A DNA stretch of 7,030 nt from Candidatus Bathyarchaeota archaeon (GTDB taxonomy: Archaea; Thermoproteota; Bathyarchaeia; Bathyarchaeales; Bathyarchaeaceae). Positions 1 through 6,959 of this stretch are shown one piece after another (the stretch's first letter is position 1; every line of letters starts with the position of its first letter). The translations under genes and the position numbers were made by a program. The notes below the pieces were generated by a model. That model searched no databases and was not told where the DNA came from. It was given only the letters and a program-made list of their open reading frames with translations. The DNA lies in the NCBI GenBank assembly GCA_020344435.1, contig CP070826.1, positions 934,439 to 941,468 on the forward strand. Reading direction: 5' to 3'.

Positions 1-510
1 GCGAAAGAGACTAGGCGTTCAGGGAAGACTCATGCCAGAAGTCAAACGGAGAAGCATTATCTCATTCATTTAATAGTTGCAATTCTTGGATTTGTCGGAG
101 TTGGAATCGGTGCGTTGGCCGTAGTTCAATCTGTAATCGCTCTATCTACCGAATTAAACATTCCTGAATTCTTCATTAGCTTCTTTGTAGTTGGCTTGGG
201 CACTTCAATTCCTGAACTCGTTGTAGATCTGACGGCAATTCGAAAAAGACAATACGAACTTGCGATAGGGGATATTATAGGAAGTTGCCTTGTTGACGCT
301 ACTGTCTCCCTCTCAATAGGTCAATTGTTTTTCCCAACAGCATTGTTTCTCGAACCGTCTGGACGTTCTGTTTTGCTGGCATTTTACGCGATTTTTGCTT
401 GCTCGATTGTCATAATCATGCTTGCGCTGAGAAAGACAGTTGACCGAAAATCTGGAGTGATCTTCATCCTAGTGTATTCAATTTCCTATTCCCTGCTATA
501 CGTGGTCTGA
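1..510 (+). CDS. Na+/Ca2+ exchanger family antiporter (CaCA), C-terminal half, 5'-truncated by window edge
   Basis: The frame is open from base 1 to a TGA at 508-510, giving 169 residues of a protein whose start lies outside the window. It shows about five hydrophobic segments (roughly residues 22-46, 56-78, 90-112, 122-141 and 149-169), as expected for the second half of a ten-helix CaCA exchanger. The second alpha-repeat is clear. GTSIPE lies at residues 67-72, and GDIIGSCLVD at 90-99 falls at the usual GN-x-x-GSN motif with Asp for the first Asn and Cys for the second. By family knowledge, Thr68, Ser69, Glu72, Ser95 and Asp99 match the alpha-2 cation ligands of the Methanocaldococcus NCX structure, so ion binding looks intact. 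The likely role is membrane Ca2+ export driven by Na+ or H+. The exchanged ion cannot be told from this half. The link to the downstream ABC permease is only co-orientation. Confidence 0.88.
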   Translation, partial: AKETRRSGKTHARSQTEKHYLIHLIVAILGFVGVGIGALAVVQSVIALSTELNIPEFFISFFVVGLGTSIPELVVDLTAIRKRQYELAIGDIIGSCLVDATVSLSIGQLFFPTALFLEPSGRSVLLAFYAIFACSIVIIMLALRKTVDRKSGVIFILVYSISYSLLYVV

Positions 511-582
511 GGAACGTCATCAAAGTGGCACCTCAAGAATAGAATTAAGAACAAGTTTCCTCATTATTTCTCAACTCGATGC

Positions 583-600
583 GGAGAGGAAAGACTTCTG
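583..600 (+). promoter_or_regulatory. Shine-Dalgarno-like site followed by a possible CTG start codon
   Basis: GGAGAGGA at 583-590 is the best ribosome-binding match in the gap before the permease. It sits seven bases before an in-frame CTG at 598-600 but about 40 bases before the first in-frame ATG at 631. A second purine run, GGAGGA at 605-610, is 20 bases before that ATG, also too far for normal spacing. If CTG (or a sequence error for ATG/TTG) is the start, the permease gains 11 residues beginning with the initiator followed by KWRKYKISTP, a basic N-terminus typical of cytoplasmic leaders of membrane permeases. The spacing is observed; use of CTG is inference. Confidence 0.3.
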
Positions 601-630
601 AAGTGGAGGAAGTACAAGATATCGACGCCC

Positions 631-2220
631 ATGTGGCTCGTGATTGCAAGGAACGAATACCGAATTCGTACAAGCAGAATTCGGAAGGTGAGAGCTCAAT
701 TTCCATATCTAATCATCGGATTTCTAACTGTCTATGTCATTTTCTTCGCACCAGCACTTGCAGACATTTTCATCGGAGATTTCCTTGCCTTGCTTCTGTC
801 CGAAGCAGCAGTGGCTGGGATGCAGATTATGTTGTTCATACTCTTCATCTACTTCATGATGATTCCAGTTACTGAAACATTGAGAGAAGAACGAACAGGG
901 CAAATTGAGATAATACTTGCAGCTCCGATAAGACCGAGTGACGTTCTACTGGGAGAATTCTTGGGAGAGGTGCCTTTTTACTCCATCTTCTTTACGTTGA
1001 TCATTGGCTCTTTTGCCCCCCTTCTGAATGCTCAAGGGCTCACCATCTTTCAGATAATGATTACCGTAGCGATTTTTGTGATTACTCTTGTTTCATCTCT
1101 CTGGATTGGCACTGTAATTGCCGCGGTTCTAAGAACAAGGCTTGGAAAGACTGCCAAAGGAAGAGACATAGGGAGAGCACTTGCAATGATCATCGCTTTA
1201 CCCCTGGTGGCATTGATCTATGCAATTATGAGTGGGGGGCTTTTTCAGACTCTTGCTGATCCCGGAACTGGTGATCTGGTGAGAGTTGTCCTAAGTTTAT
1301 TACCTTCCTCTTGGGGAGCCGAACTCATCATAGACTTCGCATCTGGTGCAGACAACGCCACTGTAATGGCGTATCAGACGCTTACCCGATTCGGAGGTCT
1401 AATAATCTTCTTCATAGTGACGCTATGGTTGGGCACGAAGGCGGCTAATCGTGCCTATAGTCTTGAACAGCCTTCATTCTCTGCTTCGAAAGCCAAGCCG
1501 AATGGTCTTTTCTACATGATCGTTGGGTTAATCGGTGGAGGCAGATCATTCAGCACGATTCTTCTCTCTGTTTTCAAAGATTACAGTAGAAGACTTGAAA
1601 ATCTCTCCAACCTAACATATGTGATCGGTCTCTTGTTTCTGATGAATATATTCATTATTCCTAGCGTCTCGGTTGAACCTAGTGGTCCTCCTGTTCCCAT
1701 CATCATGACTCAATTCATGCTTCCCATCCTTGTCGTTATGGTGGCTGGTGGAGTGACGACTGAAGGGAAAGAGAACATCTTTGTGTATAAGAAGACGCCT
1801 TTCGGTGTAGCGAGACTGGTGAAAGCAAGGTTAGTACAGAGTTGGCTAGTGGTGATTCCAATAGCTGGTGTAATTACGGCAGCAACAACTGCTTTGAATC
1901 CCTCGAAAACCTCCGTCTCGGTAGTTACAGATGTTGGATTGATGATACTGTTAATCGCAGCAAGCGTGGCTTTTGCCTTGGGACTTTTCCTCTTGAATCC
2001 GCCCTTCTCTGTGAAATCAGTGAAGTTATGGTTGAATGTTATCATAGTTCAGTTGGTTTCGATCGGATTGTTCATTATCTCAATGTTCTCTTTGGTGATT
2101 GTGGATGTAGAGCCGTTCGGAAGTTTCTTGCAAGTCCAAGTGCTGCAGGTTGTGTTAGGTTGGTTGGTCGGCATAATCCTTCTATTCGTCGGAAAAAGGA
2201 AATTGAATAGGCTCGAGTAG
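631..2220 (+). CDS. ABC-2 type transporter permease, large two-module form
   Basis: This 529-residue protein has about twelve hydrophobic segments in two groups. The first group spans roughly residues 24-45, 52-80, 112-130, 138-165, 183-205 and 250-270. The second spans about 328-345, 358-380, 405-425, 434-458, 466-492 and 500-520. The stretch after the second segment, TETLREERTGQIEIILAAPI, is the coupling-loop signature of ABC-2 permeases (the usual form is ER..GTLE.LL..P). A related loop, GKENIFVYKKTPFGVARLVKA, appears in the second half, so the protein reads as two fused permease modules. ABC-2 permeases move drugs, lipids or polysaccharide out of the cell, powered by a separate ATPase; no such gene is in the window and the substrate cannot be named. 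ATG 631 is the first in-frame ATG, but the ribosome site fits a CTG at 598 better. The stop is followed by 55 bases before atpI. Confidence 0.82.
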   Translation: MWLVIARNEYRIRTSRIRKVRAQFPYLIIGFLTVYVIFFAPALADIFIGDFLALLLSEAAVAGMQIMLFILFIYFMMIPVTETLREERTGQIEIILAAPIRPSDVLLGEFLGEVPFYSIFFTLIIGSFAPLLNAQGLTIFQIMITVAIFVITLVSSLWIGTVIAAVLRTRLGKTAKGRDIGRALAMIIALPLVALIYAIMSGGLFQTLADPGTGDLVRVVLSLLPSSWGAELIIDFASGADNATVMAYQTLTRFGGLIIFFIVTLWLGTKAANRAYSLEQPSFSASKAKPNGLFYMIVGLIGGGRSFSTILLSVFKDYSRRLENLSNLTYVIGLLFLMNIFIIPSVSVEPSGPPVPIIMTQFMLPILVVMVAGGVTTEGKENIFVYKKTPFGVARLVKARLVQSWLVVIPIAGVITAATTALNPSKTSVSVVTDVGLMILLIAASVAFALGLFLLNPPFSVKSVKLWLNVIIVQLVSIGLFIISMFSLVIVDVEPFGSFLQVQVLQVVLGWLVGIILLFVGKRKLNRLE

Positions 2221-2238
2221 AAGCGCGCGCTGTCTTGG

Positions 2239-2250
2239 TAAAGCTTATTC
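2239..2250 (+). promoter_or_regulatory. Archaeal BRE/TATA-like promoter for the atpI-atpK unit
   Basis: TAAAGCTTATTC matches the archaeal A-rich BRE followed by a T/A-rich TATA box. The TATA part (2245-2250) lies about 27 bases before the ATG at 2276, so transcription would begin at or within a few bases of the start codon, giving a leaderless mRNA. No Shine-Dalgarno motif lies between 2251 and 2275, which agrees with this. The distance is observed; promoter function is inferred. Confidence 0.5.
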
Positions 2251-2275
2251 GACTGGATACACACTATCCTAAGAC

Positions 2276-4237
2276 ATGACCCAGGCGCTTGAACGCCACC
2301 CATCAACCTTCAAACAATCCTTGCTACCTATGAGGATGCGAAAACTGCGAGTGTTGATGCTGGATAAATTCGTTGACAATGTGCTCAGGGCGATTCAAGC
2401 AACTGGTTGTATCCATGTGGTGGACATCAGGAAAGCTTTGGTTCGTTGGGAGAATCTCCTCGAACCTTGTACTGCGTCAGAAGAGATTGCCAGATGGCGA
2501 AGTATATCAAAACGTATCGAGAGAATACTGGAGGAACTTGGTCTTCAAAAGGATCTAGGGCTACTTGAACAGATCTTCAAACGCAGAGAAAGATCTCTCA
2601 TAGAAATAGATCCTACCGAAGAGATTGAGCTGATCAAAAATGCCGAAAATGTAGTTGTTAACGTAGAAAAAGAAATCGAAGAAAGAATAAAGAGATTCCG
2701 TCTTCTTCGTGAGCTTCTTTGGGAATTGCGCACCGCCAAAATGGGTGTTGAAGATTTCAGATCCTCCGACAGAGTATCCATCAAACTCGGCAAACTAGCT
2801 AGTGAGAAAATCCTGCCACTTGAAAATGAACTGAAAAGCAGAGTCGGCTATTCTTCTCTTTATGTGCGCGGGAAGAAGAGAATCAGATTCGTAGCTGTCA
2901 TTTCCCCCCGTGCGTTTTCAGAAGAAATCGAAAAAACCACCGGTGAGCATGGACTCGTGGAGATCTCTATTCCGGAAAGTCTCTCTGGCACTCCGAGCAG
3001 CTGCTTGAGATTCCTAGATTCTGAGCTGAATAATATCTTGAAGGAAAATGAAAGGCGTATTCTTTGTCTTCGAGATGCCGTTTTGGCAAAGATCGATAGG
3101 CTCATAGTCAAAGAAAAACTGGGGCAAACAGAAAGAATCTTCGTCCTAGAAGGATGGATTCCAAGGGAAAAAGAGGAGGACCTCAAGACTCTTATAGATC
3201 AAGCAGCGGAAGGACATGCCACGGTTTCAATTTCTGACCCAGATGAAGCAGAATCTGAAATACCTACTCTTCTCAGAAAGAGAAGATTGCTAGGTCACTT
3301 TCGAATGCTGACTGAAATGTATGGAATGCCACAATACAACGAAATCGATCCAACACCTTTTCTTGCAGTCTTCTTCGCCTTTTTTGTAGGTTTGATGAAT
3401 GCCGACTTAGCCATTGGAACAACAATAATAATCTCAAGTCTACTTATTAGACGAGGTGCAGGCTCCAGAAGCGAGAATATGAAAAGCCTGTCAACCATTC
3501 TTCTCTGCATAGGCATCTCGTCCATTTTTTTTGGAGTTCTAATGGGTGAATTTATGGGAAGATTGATAGCGCTTCCCATTCTGTGGATAAGCGCTGCGGA
3601 TAGCCCAATAGACTTTCTTCTCATAGTCATAGGTATTGGGATGGTGCACCTAATCTTCGGAACTGTTCTAGGATTCTTGAATAGTTTCCTTAAAAGGGAA
3701 TTTCGAAAGATAATTGGCAAACACCTTTCGACACTCCTCTTAATAGGAAGCGGAGCATTTTTCTTGCTGACTGGGCGATTCGAATTCGAAGGAGTCGCCA
3801 TAGCTGGCTACCTTGCGGGGATCGCTGGGCTGGCAACGCTGATTATCGGTAATGGCTTGCTTGGACTACTGGAACTTACTCGACTGCTCAGCAATGTGAT
3901 CTCCTATGTTAGGATACTCGCGCTGAATATGGCAACTACGGTGATGAGTAGAACTTTTGTGTTGTTGGGAGGTTTATTAATCAGTGTGGCTTTTGTCGGG
4001 CCGATTCTGAACGGAGTTCTCCTACTCTTCTCTCATTTCTTTATAGTTTTCATTTCTGTCTTCGCAACTTTCGCTCACTCTCTCCGTTTACACTACGTCG
4101 AGTTCTTCGGCAGATTTTTTATAGGTGGAGGAACTAAATTCTCACCTCTGACTTCGGAAAGAGTATATACAACATCCAAGTTCCAATCAGAAAGACAAAA
4201 TGAAGGGGACGTGGAACAAAAGTATGACGAGTCCTGA
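2276..4237 (+). CDS. atpI: A-type ATP synthase subunit I (a subunit)
   Basis: This is the 653-residue stator membrane subunit, which carries the ion half-channels of the A-type ATP synthase and anchors the peripheral stalks. Residues 1-355 are the charged, largely helical cytoplasmic arm, opening with MRKLRVLMLDKFVDNVLRAI in the family style. From Asp358-Pro-Thr-Pro-Phe to about residue 617 there are seven or eight membrane segments. The essential arginine is Arg546 in SNVISYVRILALNMA, and the second conserved arginine is Arg604 in AHSLRLHYVEFF; by homology they match yeast Vph1 Arg735 and Arg799. Length is normal for the family. A leaderless promoter supports ATG 2276, although family similarity begins only near Met19/Met21 (alternative start 2330), so the first 18 residues are an extension. 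The hydrophilic tail after GGGTKFSPL is about 30 residues and overlaps atpK. The first membrane segment is divergent, with NAD-LAIG where LGD-AGYG is common. Confidence 0.93.
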   Translation: MTQALERHPSTFKQSLLPMRMRKLRVLMLDKFVDNVLRAIQATGCIHVVDIRKALVRWENLLEPCTASEEIARWRSISKRIERILEELGLQKDLGLLEQIFKRRERSLIEIDPTEEIELIKNAENVVVNVEKEIEERIKRFRLLRELLWELRTAKMGVEDFRSSDRVSIKLGKLASEKILPLENELKSRVGYSSLYVRGKKRIRFVAVISPRAFSEEIEKTTGEHGLVEISIPESLSGTPSSCLRFLDSELNNILKENERRILCLRDAVLAKIDRLIVKEKLGQTERIFVLEGWIPREKEEDLKTLIDQAAEGHATVSISDPDEAESEIPTLLRKRRLLGHFRMLTEMYGMPQYNEIDPTPFLAVFFAFFVGLMNADLAIGTTIIISSLLIRRGAGSRSENMKSLSTILLCIGISSIFFGVLMGEFMGRLIALPILWISAADSPIDFLLIVIGIGMVHLIFGTVLGFLNSFLKREFRKIIGKHLSTLLLIGSGAFFLLTGRFEFEGVAIAGYLAGIAGLATLIIGNGLLGLLELTRLLSNVISYVRILALNMATTVMSRTFVLLGGLLISVAFVGPILNGVLLLFSHFFIVFISVFATFAHSLRLHYVEFFGRFFIGGGTKFSPLTSERVYTTSKFQSERQNEGDVEQKYDES

Positions 4238-4928
4238 TGTTCTGGCGTTAGCGATTGGGGGTGCTTCGGTGGCAATAGGCTTAGCTGGAGCCGGTGCCAC
4301 ACTGGGACAACGGATGGCCGCGTCTGCGAGTAGTTTGCTCATGGCAGAAAAACCAGAACGTTTTGGCTTGACACTTATTCTGACGGTTCTAGTGGAGACA
4401 TCAGCAATCTACGGACTCTTGATTGCCATTTTGATCCTGGTCCGTGTAGACGCTGCGACAACTCTAGACCATGGAATAGCGGCGTTAGCGGCTGGAATCT
4501 CTGTTGGGATTAGCGGCTTCTTCACAGGTATAGGTGAAGGTATAGCAGCGTCTGCATCGATAGGTGGAGTAACGGAAAAAGAAGGCTTGTTTGGAAAATT
4601 CCTAGTCCTAACGGTTCTTCCAGAGACAGGCGCAATATATGGGCTATTGAACGCTGTCTTAATACTAAGATCAGCCGGCTTTCTCGGAGAGCCTATTGTC
4701 CTGCCTGTACAAATAGGAGTAGCTTCGATTTATGCAACCTTGGTTCTCTCCATGACGAGTATCAGCAGCTATCTTCAAGGTCGCGTTGGTGCATCTGCGA
4801 TAAGCGCAACCACCAAAAGAGAAGAGATATTCGGAAGAGATTTGATCTTTGTTGTGCTTCTGGAATCAGTCTTGATTTACGGCTTGCTCGTATCAATTCT
4901 GGTCCTAAGGTATAGTGGTGTTATATAA
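4224..4928 (+). CDS. atpK: A-type ATP synthase subunit K (c subunit, proteolipid), three fused hairpins
   Basis: This 234-residue protein forms the rotating membrane ring that carries ions past subunit I. It is about three times a single-hairpin c subunit and contains six hydrophobic helices as three repeats (residues about 5-76, 82-152 and 162-232). Each repeat ends with the ion-binding glutamate in a shared motif: Glu58 in VETSAIYGLL, Glu134 in PETGAIYGLL and Glu214 in LESVLIYGLL. The polar position in each first helix is Gln29, Glu105 and Gln185, equivalent to the E. hirae NtpK Na+ ligand Gln110. All three carboxylates are present, so each fused subunit should carry three ions per turn; whether the ion is H+ or Na+ is undecided. 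I chose ATG 4224 because it gives the short N-terminus usual for c subunits and a 14-base overlap with atpI. ATG 4200 (eight more residues, 38-base overlap) is possible. Neither has a strong Shine-Dalgarno site, so coupling to atpI translation is likely. Confidence 0.93.
   Translation: MTSPDVLALAIGGASVAIGLAGAGATLGQRMAASASSLLMAEKPERFGLTLILTVLVETSAIYGLLIAILILVRVDAATTLDHGIAALAAGISVGISGFFTGIGEGIAASASIGGVTEKEGLFGKFLVLTVLPETGAIYGLLNAVLILRSAGFLGEPIVLPVQIGVASIYATLVLSMTSISSYLQGRVGASAISATTKREEIFGRDLIFVVLLESVLIYGLLVSILVLRYSGVI
4236..4919 (+). repeat. Internal triplication: three tandem c-subunit hairpin repeats in atpK
   Basis: The repeats run at about 4236-4451, 4467-4679 and 4707-4919. They are clear at protein level: the first-helix Gln/Glu/Gln and the second-helix Glu/Glu/Glu are each separated by 76 and then 80 residues, and the distance from the polar residue to the glutamate is 29 residues in every repeat. 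Repeats 1 and 2 share AASAS and ET-x-AIYGLL; repeat 3 is the most diverged. The DNA is not nearly identical, so this is an old duplication and not a recent tandem copy. Confidence 0.88.
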
Positions 4929-4951
4929 ACAAGAGTTATGAGAAGTACACT
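4929..4951. other. Short convergent intergenic gap between atpK and atpD
   Basis: Only 23 bases separate the TAA of atpK from the stop of the minus-strand atpD. I see no hairpin and no T-run of five or more on either strand within it, so any terminator must lie inside the opposing coding sequence or depend on a factor. Confidence 0.8.
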
Positions 4952-5608
4952 CTAGGTGCCACTGTAAAGCACTGCTTTCCTATCTTTGATCCAATCAACG
5001 ATGACATGGCTGTCTCTTTCTTTGTCGTCTAGACTGTACTTGATAATCCGAATCTGGTCTCTTAAGGATGGAATCAGAATTTTCTCTAGAGCCGAGACAC
5101 GAATCCCTGTTTTTTCTATTTCGCCTTCAAGGATTCGAAGAATGTTGTCTAGTTCTGCCACTTCAACCAAGGATTTCAACATGTTTTCGAAGGCCTTTGC
5201 CGCTCTATCCAACAGATAGTTTGTATCGATGATTTCATAACCCCTTTCTGAAGGAGTTCTCTTCCGAATGTTAGAACTCATCTGAGGAGCAGGGACGCCT
5301 TGAACGGTCATCCATCGCATCTCTAAATCATCATTGGTTTCGACCAGTAGAGCTGCCTTGTAGACTTCGATCAAACCTAGACCGATTATGGCTTCAGCGA
5401 GAAATCCGTAGGCCTTTTCGACTCTAGCTTCTAATTCCTCTCGAAAGGGCAGAAGGGTTCTCCGGATATGCTGAGCTTCTTGTGTCAGAACTTTGTGTTT
5501 CTCCTCTAGCAAAGCATGAGCTTTATTGGCGAGCTCCAGTCGATCTTTGAGTTTCAAAAGTTCGTGACGTGTTCGACGTATCTTCAATCCGCGTGCAAGA
5601 AAAGCCAT
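4952..5608 (-). CDS. atpD: A-type ATP synthase subunit D (central rotor shaft)
   Basis: This 218-residue protein is the rotor shaft that turns inside the A3B3 head and links it to the K ring. The N-terminal helix has the family signature TRHELLKLKDRLELANKAHALLEEK (in pieces, residues 13-37), with KIRR where Asn-Pro commonly precedes the Thr-Arg. A long coiled-coil runs to about residue 70. The middle segment contains GVPAPQM (104-110), matching the usual G-V-x-x-P region that contacts the lower collar. The second long helix runs from about 128, with the RVSALEKILIPSLRDQIRII block (170-189) and the acidic-basic SLDDKERD (192-199) typical of the family C-terminus. Length is normal. Its ATG follows the atpB stop by four bases, so it is in the same transcript. 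A GGG-rich stretch at the atpB end is a weak ribosome site at best. Confidence 0.93.
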   Translation of the reverse strand: MAFLARGLKIRRTRHELLKLKDRLELANKAHALLEEKHKVLTQEAQHIRRTLLPFREELEARVEKAYGFLAEAIIGLGLIEVYKAALLVETNDDLEMRWMTVQGVPAPQMSSNIRKRTPSERGYEIIDTNYLLDRAAKAFENMLKSLVEVAELDNILRILEGEIEKTGIRVSALEKILIPSLRDQIRIIKYSLDDKERDSHVIVDWIKDRKAVLYSGT

Positions 5609-5612
5609 AGTT

Positions 5613-6959
5613 CTAACCCTTCTGGATCATCTTGAGCAATTCCATGCCAAGATTCATTGTTTCCTCAATGTCTCTATGCAGATGTTTCTCTTGCATTATG
5701 AATTTGCTTTCGAACTCTCTCGCGAATTGAAGGTGTCTTCGTTCTTCTTCTGCCAGAGCATTCTCACCTATTACCAAGGCAAGATCCATGGCATTTCTGC
5801 CTGTTGAGTAGGCTGCGTAGATGTCACTCGCCACATCCATATGGTCCGCTCTAGTTCTCCCTTCTCCAACACCGTCTTTCATCAGCCTAGATAGCGACGG
5901 TAGGATGTCTATTGGCGGATATATCCCCTTCAGTGAAAGGTCTTGGCTTAATACTATCTGCCCTTCAGTTATGAAGCCTGTGACATCGGGAATCGGATGT
6001 GTGATGTCGTAGTCTGGCATGGTGAGAATAGGAATCAAGGTTATCGATCCCTTCTTGTCTACAATTCTTCCTGCGCGCTCGTAGATCGAAGCTAGGTCTG
6101 TGTACATGTAGCCTGGATATCCTCCTCTTCCAGGTATCTCTCCCCGTGCCATCGAGATTTCGCGCAATGCTTCACAGTAGTTAGTCATGTCCAGCAATAA
6201 CACGAGTATGTGCTGTTGTTTTTGGTAAGCGAAATATTCTGCTGTAGTCAGAGCAAGTCTTGGAGATAGCAGACGCTCTATTGTCGGATCGTTTGCTAGA
6301 TTGACAAACATCACTGTTCTACTCATGACTCCGGCCTCTCTCAGGTCTCTTATGAAAAAACTGGCTTCTTCCTGCGTAATGCCGATCGTTGAGAGAATTA
6401 CTCCAAATTCTTCTCCGTCTTGCAGAACACGCGATTGTCGAACAATCTGGGCAGCCAATTCGATGTGTGGCAGCCCGCCGCCTGAGAAAATGGGAAGTTT
6501 CTGACCGCGAACAACAGATAAAAGTCCATCCAAGGATGAGATTCCGGTTTCAATGAAGTCATGTGGATAGGCTCTGGCAACAGGGTTTAAGGGAGTTCCC
6601 GTGATCTCCATCTCAATGGAGCTTTTGATCGGAATACCACCATCAAAAGGCCTGCCACGCCCATCAAGAACTCGTCCCATCATTTCGGAAGAAACGGGTA
6701 GCTTTAGTGTTTCACCAGTTAGCGAAACTGTTGAATCTCGGCTTATTCCGCTTGTCCCTTCTAGGACTTGGACAATAGAGATTTGTTCTTGAATCTCAAG
6801 CACTTGACCAGTTCTGACTTCATCATCAAGATGCACTCTGACAAGTTCTCCGAGGCCAACATTAGGAACTCCTTCTATGAAGATTAGGGGGCCTCTAATG
6901 GCAGTGATTGCCTTATATTCAATCTTTGACAATGATGCTCTTTCCTCCTCGTCAGCCAT
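5613..6959 (-). CDS. atpB: A-type ATP synthase subunit B (regulatory nucleotide-binding head subunit)
   Basis: This 448-residue protein alternates with catalytic subunit A in the head hexamer. Residues up to about 85 form the N-terminal barrel (IEYKAITAIRGPLIFIEGV). The central ATP-synthase fold has ETGISSLDGLL (137-147) and FSGGGLPHIELAAQI (158-172), the degenerate P-loop seen in B subunits, which lacks the GKT of subunit A. The best signature is DMTNYCEALREIS (257-269) followed by PGRGGYPGYMYTDLASIYER (276-295). Arg358 in PSLSRLM matches the arginine finger that B supplies to the catalytic site (Arg360 in Thermus B). The helical C-terminal domain runs from about 370. I chose ATG 6959 because family similarity begins just after it and because ATGGCTGA lets the upstream frame stop within the start, a sign of coupled translation. 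A GTG at 6989 would add ten residues with no family support. Confidence 0.95.
   Translation of the reverse strand: MADEEERASLSKIEYKAITAIRGPLIFIEGVPNVGLGELVRVHLDDEVRTGQVLEIQEQISIVQVLEGTSGISRDSTVSLTGETLKLPVSSEMMGRVLDGRGRPFDGGIPIKSSIEMEITGTPLNPVARAYPHDFIETGISSLDGLLSVVRGQKLPIFSGGGLPHIELAAQIVRQSRVLQDGEEFGVILSTIGITQEEASFFIRDLREAGVMSRTVMFVNLANDPTIERLLSPRLALTTAEYFAYQKQQHILVLLLDMTNYCEALREISMARGEIPGRGGYPGYMYTDLASIYERAGRIVDKKGSITLIPILTMPDYDITHPIPDVTGFITEGQIVLSQDLSLKGIYPPIDILPSLSRLMKDGVGEGRTRADHMDVASDIYAAYSTGRNAMDLALVIGENALAEEERRHLQFAREFESKFIMQEKHLHRDIEETMNLGMELLKMIQKG

Noticed and set aside
511..630. Possible promoter for the permease in the 120-base gap
   Set aside because: The A/T-rich stretch near 538-570 has no convincing BRE/TATA match at a fixed distance from either candidate start, so I could not support a call.
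579..875. 98-codon open frame on the plus strand starting with ATG at 579
   Set aside because: Most of it overlaps the permease in another frame and gives a Ser/Arg/His/Cys-rich sequence with no domain. The real protein in this stretch is the hydrophobic permease frame.
2223..2230. Alternating GC run (GCGCGCGC) just after the permease stop
   Set aside because: It is too short for a stable hairpin and has no following T-run, so I do not call it a terminator.
1710..2306. Minus-strand and alternate-frame open stretches over the end of the permease
   Set aside because: They are shadows of the permease frame, with unlikely composition and no ribosome site or homology I can recognise.
3525..3532. 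Run of eight T on the coding strand inside atpI, resembling an archaeal terminator or slippage site
   Set aside because: The reading frame continues normally across it (Ile-Phe-Phe-Gly) into conserved family sequence, so there is no sign of a frameshift, and Phe-rich membrane codons explain the run.
3295..3801. 168-codon open frame on the minus strand opposite the membrane half of subunit I
   Set aside because: It lies wholly inside a well-supported gene, and its product is rich in Lys, Arg, Ile, Ser and Pro, as expected when membrane-helix codons are read from the other strand. It matches no recognisable family.
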